From assembly GCA_029747015.1 (NCBI GenBank), contig JAKOGI010000562.1:338501-402500 (forward strand): a stretch of 64,000 nt of DNA, written 5' to 3'. The notes below the pieces were generated by a model. The model did not search any database and was not told the origin of the DNA. It saw nothing but the letters and a program-made list of their open reading frames with translations. Shown here piece after piece: positions 12,001 to 22,712 of this stretch (position 1 is the stretch's first letter; every line of letters begins with the position of its first letter). A program made the translations under genes and the position numbers. This DNA comes from Carnegiea gigantea (lineage: Eukaryota > Streptophyta > Magnoliopsida > Caryophyllales > Cactaceae).

Positions 12001-12438
12001 CGCTTCCTCTACCAATGTCACCTCGCTCCCTTTACCAATGGTTACATCGAACAGAGTTTCAATGGGGGAATCAAACTATCAAAGGAGAGTTATACACATG
12101 GGCACTGTTTCAAGCCTCAGAATTCATTTTTCTGGTGGGCATTGCCACCCAATTTTTGTTTATTTTGTTTTCATTTAAGAACAGTTTTACAAGAGACACG
12201 GAAAAGATCATAAAATCATCATATGCAAGTAAAGATAGCTGACAGCCTGATAGTTGACGCTGAGCTCATACCAAGAAGGGTAAAGGGAAAAATGACTACT
12301 TTGACATTCAGTGAAACTTCCATGCAGACAGACTACAGCAGACAACGTCTTTCCCATTGAATACACACGCTAGGACGTAACAGCAGAGGACTTTTTTCCC
12401 ATTGACATTCAGGGAAAGAAAAAACCTTTCCCGCGCAT

Positions 12439-12587
12439 GACAAAGACTTGAGAACAAGTGATCGGCATGATCTTCAAAATCTTAATACGTACTCTAGGAT
12501 ATAACAGCAAGTGACAAAAGACTTGGGAACAAGTAATCCGCATGATCTTCAAAATCTCAATACACACTCTAGGATATAACAGCAAAT
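12439..12587. repeat. 74-bp tandem duplication
   Basis: GACAAAGACTTGAGAACAAG at 12439 and GACAAAAGACTTGGGAACAA at 12513 start two copies. Both run through CATGATCTTCAAAATCT and CTCTAGGATATAACAGCAA. A partial third relative lies at about 12362-12390. Confidence 0.8.
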
Positions 12588-13130
12588 CAAATTAATCCAT
12601 TGAGAAAACTTTCTTCTTAAAATTGTATTTGTGGGATATGAAGGCAGAGAATATGACAGCAAGTCAGTAAGATGAAGCCACCTTTTTTCTTGTCAGCATT
12701 CATCTTTTCACCATATATGGCAATTTAAATTCGACCCTTTAACAAAATCGGCTGATGCTATCATCCACCTTTGAACATTTAGTGAAAACATAACTTATAG
12801 CAAAGGTGAAAGGATTTGATCGAGGACAACGAGACTACACTATACAATGCTTAAATGGAGAGACAAAAGGAAAAAACACAACTAGAAAATAGTGAATATT
12901 ATGATATCGGCAGAATGAACTTGGGCCAGAATGCATCAAAACCTGGCATTCATCATATCTTCAAGTCAAAAGAAGGATTTGTGTAGCAATTCCTTTGCAG
13001 AATCACTTAATTGATCCCAAAACAAAATCTGCACAAACAAAGACAGTTTTGACATTAGCTTCAAATTCTTTGCTTACCATTTCATCACAATAGTCGATAA
13101 TGTATGACATTTTGAAGGTTAACATTCAGA
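12588..13130. other. Intergenic stretch
   Basis: No coding frame or repeat is recognised. It lies downstream of the PPR pseudogenes, which run on the minus strand. Confidence 0.5.
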
Positions 13131-13149
13131 ATAAATCCTTGTATAATTG

Positions 13150-14135
13150 TATTATTGGTAAGAGAATCGGGAAAGCAGCCATCTTCCTTAGCATATCACT
13201 CCCTTCAGTCATAAGCCCGTTCCTGCAATGATTATATTGTTGGACCTAGAATTTGGTTTCAAACTATCAAGTTGTATCTTGCAGATCGACATGTTAGGGG
13301 CAGCTTCATGTTTCTACATATCCTTCAACAGTGCCACCGCTTCATTAGTACACAATTTTTATAAAGGCATTGAAATAATGAAGAATAAGTCATGGCACCT
13401 GGAGGAATCCCATGAAGTTGCATTTCCATGAATAACTTATGTGCGTACCGGGGCAGCTTAGCTTTACAGAGAGCATCTATAAGAGTGTTATAGCTAACAA
13501 CATTTGGGTGAAGCCCTTTATGTGACATTTCATAGAATACAGAAATGGCTTTTATCAATATTTTTGCTCTTGCAATATCCATTTATTAAAAGTATTGAAA
13601 TTCACCAGATCAGGTTTGCAACATTTCTCTCCACGACCTCCATTAACTCCAATGCCTTCTGGTTGGCCACGTAAATATTATCCATTCAAGAGAGAATTAT
13701 GCATGATGATGTTTGGATACTCACCTCTGCTGGTCATGAATTCAAGTATAGCTCACGCTTCATCAACCCACCCTTCCTTACAGAGCAGGTCAATCAACAT
13801 ATTGCAGGTCTTCACATCCAAAACTACATCGATCTTGAATTCTTAATCATCTCACTTAACATTGTCTCAACCTCCTTCCATCACCCGAGAACGTGCATTC
13901 CTCTAATAAGGGAATCGTAAGAGACAGCATCCAGTGAAATTCCCTGGCTCTTCATCTGACAAAGACTTTGACTGCCTAGGCAACAACTTGTCCTGACAGA
14001 GACAGTCAATTATGGTGCTATAGATGACAATATCAGGCTTGCAAATGCTACCTTCGTTTTACTAAGCAAGTGAAAAGCACCTACATTGTCTCCAATTTTG
14101 AAAAGACCTTTAACCATGGCACTCCATATGTAACA
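13150..14135 (-). pseudogene. Second PPR copy, heavily decayed
   Basis: Translated minus-strand fragments keep P-class PPR signatures. At about 14135 there is a MVKGLFKIGDNVGAF segment matching MVKGLCKTGDNAGAL of the neighbouring copy. The clearest block is the 85-codon frame at 13325-13582, with the motif NVVSYNTLIDALCKAKL followed by GAMTYSSLFQCLYK. Between them the frame is broken many times. Gene order and sequence match the middle and C-terminal part of the copy at 14147-15670, so this is a tandem duplicate, more degraded than its partner. No start codon, targeting peptide or intact frame remains. P-class PPR proteins normally bind organellar RNA; this copy should have no function. Confidence 0.75.
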
Positions 14136-14146
14136 AACCCTCATAA

Positions 14147-15670
14147 TCAGTTCTCAAAAAAACTCTGACGCAATGCCCTGTCATTGCTGCTAATATTACT
14201 TATGCAAAGTAAATCAAGAAATAGTGAAGTAGAATTACTATCAGCAGCAAAGCCTTTACCAGTCATAAGGTTAAGAAGCTCCAAGGCTGTTTTGACATCA
14301 TTAACCAAAAGAAATCCTTTAATCAAAGTATTATAGGTGCAAGCATCTGGAGAACATCTATAGTCCTCCATTCTCTTCAAAAGCTCCCTGGCATCAACCA
14401 GAAAACCTTTTCTACAAAGTCCTTTGATCATTATAGTGAATGTATGCATGCTTGGATGTAAACCCCTCGCTTTGATGAAAGAGAAGACATTTTTTGCTTC
14501 TTCAAATTGCCCAGCCTCACACAAGCCATCAATTAGGACACCGTAGATGACAACATTGGGGATTGGTCAGTTTTTCTCCATTTTTCTCACCATTTCAGTG
14601 GCATCCTCAATCAGGCCATTCTTACATAAGCAATTAAGCAATGAAGCATATGCAACAACATTTGGAGCCGGTCCATGAGCTTCCATTTCCTTGAAAAGCT
14701 CACGAGCGAATTGGAGCTGATTGTTCTTGCATAAGACATCTATGAGAGTGCTATATGTCACGATGTTAGGGGCAATGCCTTTACGGCACATTTCCTGGAA
14801 TAAGTATAACGCTTCATCAATTCCTTGGTTCTTGCAATATCCATTTATCAATGTACTGAAGGTCACAACATCTGGTTTGCAGCCATTGCTCTTCATGACC
14901 TCGACCAACTCCATTGCCTTGTCCATTTGGCCAACTAAACAATATCCATCCATAAGAGCACTGTAAGTGATGATGTTTGGATGCTCACCTCTACTAATCA
15001 TGAATTCAAGTATAGTTCGCGCTTCATCAACCCTTCCTCCTTTACAAAGCATGTCAATCAACGTAGTGTAGGTTTGAGCATTCAAAGCTACGTTGTTCTC
15101 AATCATCTCAATCAAAATTGCCTCAGCATCATTCCACCGCTCCAAACCACACATTCTTCGAATAAGGGCAGTGTAAGCGATGACATTGGGTGAAATGCCC
15201 TTGCTTGTCATCTCAGATAATAGTTTAAGCACATGGGGCAATAGTTTGTCCTTACAAAGACTTGTCAATGACGGTGTTGTATATGGCACCATCAGGCTTG
15301 CAAAGGCCACTCTGCAGTTTTCTAAGCAAGCGGAGGGCGCCAGCATTATCTCCTGTTTTGCAAAGACCCTTGACCATCACACCATAGACAACTATGTCAG
15401 GTTGTAATCCTTGCTTGACAACCTTGTCGAACAATTTGACAGCTTTGTCCAAGTGGTTATTATGAATACGGCCATTGATTAGGGTAGTGAAGGTGACAGC
15501 ATCAAGGGGAAATCCAAGCTTAAGTATCTTAGCCAGAAGGGAGAATCCGAAATCGACCCTTCCCAAGTGGCAGCAAGAAGTGGTGAGGATGCCAATGGTG
15601 CAATGATCGGGACGGAGACCCGACAATTCAAGATTCCTAGATAGAGAGAGAATGGTGGAGTAGGGAGGGA
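14147..15670 (-). pseudogene. P-class PPR gene (RFL-like), pseudogene
   Basis: Minus-strand translation gives about 13 consecutive 35-residue PPR units with signatures such as DVVTFSTLINGYCKNQG, NIVTYSTLIDVLCKNNQ and NVVAYASLLNCLCKNGL. The pattern resembles the Restorer-of-fertility-like (RFL) clade, whose members bind mitochondrial RNA. Two lesions break the frame: one extra base near 15262, where IDSLCKDK becomes IDKSL-stop, and one in-frame TGA at 14567-14569, after which PNVVIYGVLIDGLC continues in the same frame. The C-terminus, DRALRQSFFEN followed by a stop, looks natural. The N-terminus is missing: upstream of ELSGLRPD only a short piece remains before a stop, and there is no ATG or targeting peptide. 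With so few lesions the gene looks recently lost. The RFL assignment is from motif memory. Confidence 0.85.
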
Positions 15671-15689
15671 AAGGTTTGATCTAGGACAA

Positions 15690-16009
15690 GGCGCCCACCG
15701 CTTGCTTATCGCTTACTGGTTTGCCCATTGCTGAAATTTTGGTGACGATACCATCATTTTGAGTAAAAAGACTGCTGTTAACAAGAAGTTGGTCAGCCAG
15801 ACTGCTGAGAGGCTTTAATCTTACAAATTTTAAGTACCTAATTCTTCTTTGTATACAATGTAAGTGTTTAAATGTTTTAGTTATTTATATGCGAATGAGG
15901 CGCAAATATTAATGTATGTATAATTTGAACTCGAATTTGCCGTAACAACTCTTGAAGAGTTGACCAGTTAAGCTAACGAATAAGTACAGTGTCTAAAAAT
16001 TTTTCAACA
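15690..16009. other. Region upstream of the PPR pseudogene
   Basis: This is where the promoter and N-terminus of the minus-strand PPR gene should lie. No ATG-led frame joining the PPR repeats and no clear TATA box were found. Confidence 0.5.
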
Positions 16010-16017
16010 TGTGGCGT

Positions 16018-17231
16018 TAGAGCTGGGTAATGTGTCGTGTGGGGTAGGGTTTGTGTTCGTGTCAAACTTAAATGGGTTGAAAACCCCCAAACCTGAACCC
16101 GACCCGTTTAATAAACGGGTTGAAAAAGTTCAATGCAAACCGCTTAACATTTAAACTGGTTGACCTGAACCTAACCTGTTTACCTAAACAGGTAAAATGG
16201 GTTAGGTTCGGGTTACCCATTTTACCCACCAACCTACTTAATTGTAACACAAATTTCAACCCACAGATAATTTACCAAACAAATTACATATTTTCCAGAC
16301 TTTTAAGGTATAACTGCTTTCAAAAGTACACTAAAATAACAACTAATTTACAAGCTCTAGCATATTAGAGCCTATTACAATAAAACAGTCAACAACAACA
16401 ACATAACTTTACAGCCTAGAAACAACAACAACAACAACAACACCTCCCAGTGTGGGTCCCGCTTTCGCGGGGTCTGGGGAGATCCAACTGTAGGCAACCT
16501 TACCTCTACCGGCATTCCTACCTATAGAGAGGCTGATTCCAAGAGACCCACGAAAAGAGTTTTGTGAAAATATTTTATATAAGAAAGATTTTGCGAAAAC
16601 CTTTAATAGGAAAACGTTTTATAGAAGAAAGATTCTATAGTAAGGATGCCCGAGATAAATAAAAGATAAACACAAGATCAGTTGCTGAAACTATGAAATA
16701 AAAGAACAATATAATGGAAGAAGGCAATATACCTGGACAACCAGCCGTAAGTAGACGAGAACTCTTCTCGGAAGACAATACAACATGCATACAGCCTAGA
16801 AAGTTCACATAAAAACCAACCACTTAAGTTACAATTCATGTCCAAGTTAAGTTTTAAACAACAACAAATAAGGTTCAAATTGTTTGAAATTTTTAATAAC
16901 ATGACCAACAGATCAACAACCAACAAGTCCATTAAAAAGACCACAAAGCGTAATTCTCCAAAATCTAATTCCTACCATATATGTAAATGATCAACGGTAA
17001 ACGGTAAATAAACGGTACACGGGTTGACCTAGTTAATCCATTTAATTTAACAGGTCAAATAGGTCTTTTTTTCATGTTGAGATTCTCAACCTAAACCTAA
17101 CCCAATTAATTAAACGGGTTTGACGTGTCAACCCATTTAACTAAACGGGTTCAAACTTCATACCCAAACCCGCTTAACTTCGTGTCAGGTTCGGGTCGGT
17201 AATCCTATCAGGTCAGTTTTTCCTACCTCTA
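16018..17231. mobile_element. hAT-like non-autonomous element
   Basis: Starts TAGAGCTGGGTAA and ends CCTACCTCTA, so the ends are inverted (TAGAGSTRGG). Flanks TGTGGCGT (16010-16017) and TGTGATGT (17232-17239) match at 6 of 8 positions, fitting an aged 8-bp hAT target duplication. The subterminal regions are full of ACCCGTTTAA and AAACGGGTT repeats on both strands, a typical pattern for such plant elements. It carries a nested RTE-type insertion (16423-16790) and has no transposase frame. Confidence 0.65.
16423..16790 (-). mobile_element. 5'-truncated RTE-type LINE or TS-SINE tail with TSD
   Basis: On the minus strand it ends in (GTT)n. Upstream of that lie CCCCAGACCCCGCGAAAGC, GGTAGAGGTAAGGTTGCC and GGGTCTCTTGGAATCAGCC, the conserved tail shared by TS SINEs and plant RTE LINEs. 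Identical 12-bp flanks ACAGCCTAGAAA (16411-16422 and 16791-16802) mark a retroposition event. The 5' part lacks a tRNA-like head, so a truncated RTE LINE is more likely than a SINE. It sits inside the hAT-like element and is therefore younger than it. Confidence 0.75.
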
Positions 17232-17239
17232 TGTGATGT

Positions 17240-17613
17240 AGATGCCTCACTTTTAAGCGCGAAAAAGATTTTTAAATAAATAATAACATTATTATTATTA
17301 AAAAAATCCCAGAAGATAATTATCATACACCTCCAAAAAAACTTAAAAAAAAGACTTAAAAATCATTAAAAAGCAAATTAAAAAGAAAGAAAATCTCTCA
17401 TTGATATACTTATTGTGAAGTATAAGGTTTCTTTATTTTAATTTCCGATAAAGCTGGCATCTTACAGGCTTTGTTAATGAAAAAAATAAAAGAACCTTAA
17501 AACCAGGACGTTTAATATAATCACTCAACAAAATAAAGATTTTCGAATTCCCTTAGGTGTATTGTAAGGTTCAAGTTTAGGGACAAACATATCTAGATCA
17601 CATCTCTTGTTGC
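17240..17613. other. AT-rich spacer
   Basis: Poly-A and AAT-rich non-coding DNA between the hAT-like element and the next MITE. Confidence 0.5.
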
Positions 17614-17621
17614 TATACATA

Positions 17622-17846
17622 GGCCTGTTCTTTTCGTGTGTAAATTGGGTGGATAAAAGAGTGAAGTTGGTTGAAGTAGATTGAGGTGGGTTGAAGTGGG
17701 TTAAATTTTTTTATGTGATAAATTAAACTTGGTTAAAATAGTGGAAGTGGGCTGAAATAGATTGAAGTGGGTTGACGTAGCTTAAAGTTGATTAAAGTAG
17801 GTTAAGGATGCTATTTTGGAATTACCCACGAAAAGAACAGGCCCTT
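17622..17846. mobile_element. MITE with GGCCTGTTCTTTTCGTG ends
   Basis: Left end GGCCTGTTCTTTTCGTG and right end CACGAAAAGAACAGGCCC are inverted complements. Flanks TATACATA (17614-17621) and AATACATA (17847-17854) match at 7 of 8 positions, fitting a hAT-type target duplication. The interior consists of variants of GTTGAAGTGGGTTGAAGT. A second family member lies at 60684-60989. Confidence 0.75.
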
Positions 17847-17859
17847 AATACATATGAAG

Positions 17860-18290
17860 CACCCTTGACCAGAGAGAATGTGGTTTAACAAACAACTATA
17901 ATAACTAATTGTACTTTTGTTTGCACATTTGAGCAATCTGAGCCCCGAAGTAGTACAATCAAGACTTAACCATCCCAGACCAAGCAACACCCATAAATCA
18001 TCTAAGGAATTTTAACTAACTAAAGGATAATAGATTAATTACAACCCATTTATTTAAAAGAGACACTCATAAAAAACAAAGGAAAATATTTCCAATAAAA
18101 GCCAAACCAAGAGCATGATCCATAATCTTTTTTAAAAAAAGGAAATGCATACTAGGTTTAAGTTTTTGGGCTGAGGAGAACTTTTGGGTTTAAGATCCTC
18201 TATTTTTTTAATTTCAGTTTAGGACAAAAAAAAGACATTTTCTTGCGATGATGTGAAGAGATAGTTCCCACTTGGTGATCCAAAAACTAA
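17860..18290. other. Intergenic stretch
   Basis: No recognisable gene or repeat. CACCCTTGACCAGAGAGAAT at about 17862 recurs as CACCCTTGACTAGAGAGAAT at about 18606, a short direct repeat flanking the frame at 18292-18579. Confidence 0.5.
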
Positions 18291-18291
18291 A

Positions 18292-18579
18292 TCATTGCCT
18301 AGGGATGCTTTCATAATTAAGCTTTATAGGAAAAACGTCCATACTACGATATGAAAGCACTAAACATAGCTCCTTGGTGGTCTCTACTAATACTAGCACA
18401 TGCTCGACTGAAGTTCCCCTTGGCCGCACCATTAGTGTTAAGTAGATTGTACCATCTCTAGGTGGAGCCCGTCTTATTACGTTCTCAATCTTCAGGTGCT
18501 TATGTAATGTTTGGTTAAGTTTAATGGAATGAAATAAGCTTTGTAAGGTAACCATGATTAAATAATTTATGATGATCAT
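18292..18579 (-). CDS. Unrecognised 95-codon frame, doubtful
   Basis: The frame begins with a hydrophobic start (MIIINYLIM) and holds a mixed-composition middle with RRAPPRDGTIYLTLMVRP and an aliphatic VLVLVET stretch. I do not recognise it. By eye the strand pattern faintly recalls the N-terminal sheet of ribosome-inactivating protein domains, but no catalytic residues are present and I do not claim that. It may be a chance frame or a gene remnant. It is flanked by a roughly 20-bp direct repeat (17862 and 18606), so the whole block could be an insertion. Confidence 0.2.
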   Translation of the reverse strand: MIIINYLIMVTLQSLFHSIKLNQTLHKHLKIENVIRRAPPRDGTIYLTLMVRPRGTSVEHVLVLVETTKELCLVLSYRSMDVFPIKLNYESIPRQ

Positions 18580-18748
18580 AATTACAAAAAGTAATTATGT
18601 AGAGCACCCTTGACTAGAGAGAATTCAACTCAACAAGCAATCTCCATCCAAGTTTATTGAAAAAAGAAGCATTAAATTGCATCAAAACCCCCCAAAAAAA
18701 AACAAAACGAAAAGAAGCCAAATGAAGCAAAACCTGCAATTTATTATA

Positions 18749-21700
18749 TGCACCTGGGAGTTTGTGCTCCTAGGTTCCATATCATTGACAACTCAGCACT
18801 ACTATGTTATTTTAATTTTTCACACACGTGAAAAGAAACTGCATATAATTTATTTTATTTTTTTGTTAAAAAATACACACATCACGTTGGTAACTTCCCA
18901 CTTCCTCAGCAGCTATTTTAATTTGTTTTCATTTTAAAATTAAAATCAGATTTGATTATTGTTTTAAAAAAATAAAATCACATTTGATTATTTAAATAAA
19001 TTGGCTTAAGAAAAAGATTATTTTTCTAGTTGGTTAAGGTTTGTGCACTATTATATTTGCTTTTGTTCATTTCATCTATTTCGTTTATCCATCTCAATTG
19101 CTAAGTTTGTTTAATTAAGCATTTACATTTGTCCAACTCCATCTCAAGGAGAAATTTTTTTTTTTTTTGGGGTTTAAAAGTATGTAGTAGAATTTATGAG
19201 ATTAAGGTTTGTGTAAATGAATTTTGTAGTGTTATTTATGATATAAGTTATGTTTATAGAATTGTCTAGCATTGCATGCTCAATCGATCATGAGGTATGA
19301 GAGATTGTTCATTATGATTTGTATAATGTTCATTGTACATCCTACTAATGTTCACTAAAAATAAGATGTCTGTTCATTATCTATTGTGAGATTGTTCACT
19401 AGGATCGACCACTTTCTTCACCTATTGTTTTAATAATATTCATTGAAAGTGCATTATTTACTCATTTGGTTTTTAAAGAATGATAATTGAGTTCACCAAT
19501 TGAATGCATTCAAATACCAATAATTTTTTATGTGATTATTACAAATGGTACACTAAAGGAAATTTAAGTAATTGAACAAAGTTTAACATGAACGACTATT
19601 ATTTGGATGCTGAGGAACAAGATGATAAAAATTACTGAAGTAAGTTTCAATATAGTAGCAATCAATGATTAAAAAAAAGCAATTAATTACAATCATAAAT
19701 GAACAAAAGCTTCTTATTGAAAAGAAGTTGTTCATGGGATGACTAGAAGTTTCAGTTTTTCATTGGATGACTAGAAGTTGTATCGTAAACCTGGTCATTG
19801 TATAGTCGGTATGCGAATATAAAAGTTCATTGAACCCAATGTTTGTTCATGGAGGGTCTTGGTATTGTTCAGTAAAAGTAGGATATTTGTTCATTATGTA
19901 TCTTGAGTGAACAAATATAGTATATTAGGTATACTAATTACATTTTTTTCACTTAGCCTAGTTTCATCCTTGTATGTCTTGGTAATGTTCATTATACGTA
20001 TGGAGATTGTTCATTTATATGACTAATTTGTCTAGTGGCTGTTTTAATAATGTTCACTTAAGGTGCGCTTTTTTTTTGTAGTGTAAGAAGATTAATTGAG
20101 TATGTCTAGTTGACCACACCTTGTTTGTTCTCATTTGCAACAAGATTATTAAGAATATTACACATTAAATAAAAAATTGAAGTTCATAGTAATTTAACAC
20201 ATTTTAACAAACAAATATTCTTTGGGTAACATGAACAACTAGCATGAGTCGCATGACACAACTTATTGAACAAACTTTGGTTTCGTAGCAATCAATACAA
20301 TCGTAAAAGAATAATGATTATGGTGATGAATAAACATACAAACATAAACCTATGAAGGAGTCGGGCTTTTGGACCCTAACAATTATAATCAAGTACATCG
20401 TTGCTTATTCAAATGTTCTCTCACTTCTCCCTTTCTCTCTACCGTATACTTTTATGCATCGTCCACGTCTTGATGCAGATCATGAACATAAGGTTTCTGG
20501 ATATAATTAGTTTGATGACCAAAACTTGATATCGACCCAAAGAATTGGCTGCTTTGCTTCTCTCCTCCTTGGCTTACTTCTTCTTGCTTGCAATTCCAAA
20601 CAAAAAGCGAATGAGAAACATTCAAACTACAATGAAGGTTCCATTATAGTCTAGACAGAGATACAAGCAAATTTCTTAGAAACAGTCAACATTAGATTCT
20701 AAAATACTAGTCATGTAAAAACGAAACGTACAAGCATATTTTTTGGAAATGCTTGTGTACTGATGTTCCTTGTTTAGGCACATTAAGCTTTAAACTAGCG
20801 ATATGAAATAATTTTTATTCTGAGAATGAACAAAAGCCAAGTTACACAATGAACAAACTTTGTTTAAGCTTCTGTAGCCATGTTCCTTATTGAGGTGCAT
20901 TGAGCTTGGCAGATGACTTCCAAATCTAGTGAACAATTAGAAGAACAATTATAACTTATACATAGTACAACCTTGGCAGATTACATGACCCACAAACATG
21001 GTGCATTGGGTCATGGTTATTACTGTAGAGTAAACAAATAGTACCAAAAAAAAAAGAACAAAACCAAATATGACATTGAAACAATTAGTAATTGAACGAG
21101 CAACTAAAAATTCGATAAAATATGTTGGACTAGACTAATCGAACTACTCTTAGTGAACAAATTGAACGATATAAATGAACAATCATATCTTCTCGGATGC
21201 ACAATAGATCCCAAATGTAAATATTACTACTGCCTTTTTTTCCAACGATGAGTTTTTATAGATTTAGTTGAAAAATTCTAGGAAACAAAATCATGATAAC
21301 AACATCACTGCATTTAGTGAACAAAGAGAAGCTAACAAATGAACAATCAATTCTTTATTGAGATATAATCTTTTGAGACTCATTTATTAACATTCTAAAT
21401 CAAAAATAATGATATCTTTATGGATGATTTTTGCTTTTTAAAGTTCATACCATCAACTAAGAAAAATCTTATCGATTAACACAGTGAACAATCATAAAGC
21501 ATGGAAACCCTACATGAACAAAGAAAATGTCAATGATGTTGTTGATTAAAATAAATCAAGAAGATGCAAGTTTAGACCTGTTCTTTTAAGTCATTCGCTA
21601 GTTCTAGATTGCTTCAGAACTTATGGTCATCCATGGTGTTTTCTTGAATGATTTCTCCATTTTTATCAGAATTGCATGGGCCAAACTAACACCAAATGCA

Positions 21701-21984
21701 ATTAGAAACTAGATCGAGATGAAAGACTTGCAACTAATAAGAATCAATGTTGAATGAATCTACAGCCATACATATTTGCATGAACGAAGAAGAAAGATGA
21801 GAGCAAAGGGGGAGGGAGAGGGGGGAGAGAGAGTGAGATCTGGGAGTTTTTTTTTTTTTTATGTATAATGGCATCATGGGAGTGAGATTGTGGGAGTTAT
21901 TTGAGGGTTTATTATTTATAAAATATTTTGATCATGCAGATATATGGCTGATGTGACAAACACGAGTATATACTCTCAGGTGCA
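18749..21984. mobile_element. Unclassified 3.2-kb element with mirror organisation
   Basis: The left end TGCACCTGGGAGTTTGTGC and the right end TATACTCTCAGGTGCA are inverted: TGCACCTG at one tip, CAGGTGCA at the other. Between them, GTTCATT and GTTCACT words dominate up to about 20.1 kb, while the complement, ATGAACA and GTGAACA, dominates from about 20.2 kb to the right end. The switch lies near the geometric centre (20366). No long frame or transposase motif is present. The ends resemble the small MITE at 22104-22237. It could be a non-autonomous Mutator-like or foldback element. No clear TSD was found. Confidence 0.45.
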
Positions 21985-22103
21985 AGATATATATATTGAG
22001 CAAAACCTTCGGCACATCGCTATGGAGAAGCTGATCAATTCTATAAATAGCCATTCTCCTTGAGTTTTTAAACCACTAACGTAGTTGACCCAAGATACTT
22101 TCT

Positions 22104-22237
22104 TATGTGCTCCCAGGAGCATACACTCTCATTATCTACGTGTGCATATTTTTTATGTATGTATTTGTCATATACTAATTGTTAAGATATAGGTGCTGAT
22201 GTGGTTTTTGAGAGTATGTACTCCTAGGAGTATAATA
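22104..22237. mobile_element. Small MITE with CTCCYAGGAG palindromic ends
   Basis: TATGTGCTCCCAGGAGCATA, then CACTCTC at the left; GAGAGTATGTACTCCTAGGA, then GTATAATA at the right. The ends are inverted complements over about 25 bp, and each contains its own palindrome. The GCTGATGTG next to the right end also occurs beside the right end of the 18.7-22.0 kb element, so the two are probably related. Confidence 0.6.
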
Positions 22238-22408
22238 TACATATTGTTGACTCAATAGCCACAGGTCAAGCCTTTTGATCATAGTCAAACAGTGTATATG
22301 CTGGCAACCTTTATTGGAAGCTTGTATTGAATAGGAATTCACTTGCCACCACCATAAAAACCAGTTCCACAACCATGGAAAAAATAGAAGGGAAGGGGGT
22401 TGCGGTGT

Positions 22409-22477
22409 TTAACATAGATAAAAATTTATCCAATGTAACCTCTACTTGGTAATTTGATGAATTTTTATCTATGTTAT
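22409..22477. repeat. Short inverted repeat (hairpin)
   Basis: TTAACATAGATAAAAATTTA and GAATTTTTATCTATGTTA form a stem of about 19 bp with a loop of about 30 bp. It could be a very small MITE or a MITE relic. Confidence 0.6.
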
Positions 22478-22712
22478 AATAGATTGAAATTCTTAGTGTA
22501 CAATTTTTATCCTATTTTATTTATAAAAAAAATGATAATACCCAGGGTTCACTATCTTTGTCCTCGTATTTTAGATAAGAATGATAAAGTTGCAGTAAGC
22601 CATCAATGAAGCCTGTGTCAAATGGCTAGCTGGTGTCAAGTGGCTAGCCTGTGAAGGCAAGTAGGGGAGATGAATAAGTGTCTAAATATATAGGAGTTTG
22701 GAGAATAATATT

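Noticed and set aside
14721..15407. Plus-strand frames opposite the PPR repeats
   Set aside because: The minus strand carries clear PPR motifs; the plus-strand frames have no known motifs.
21570..21600. GACCTGTTCTTTTAAG as a third GGCCTGTTC MITE end
   Set aside because: Only a single short match; no partner end or internal GTTGAAGT repeats nearby.
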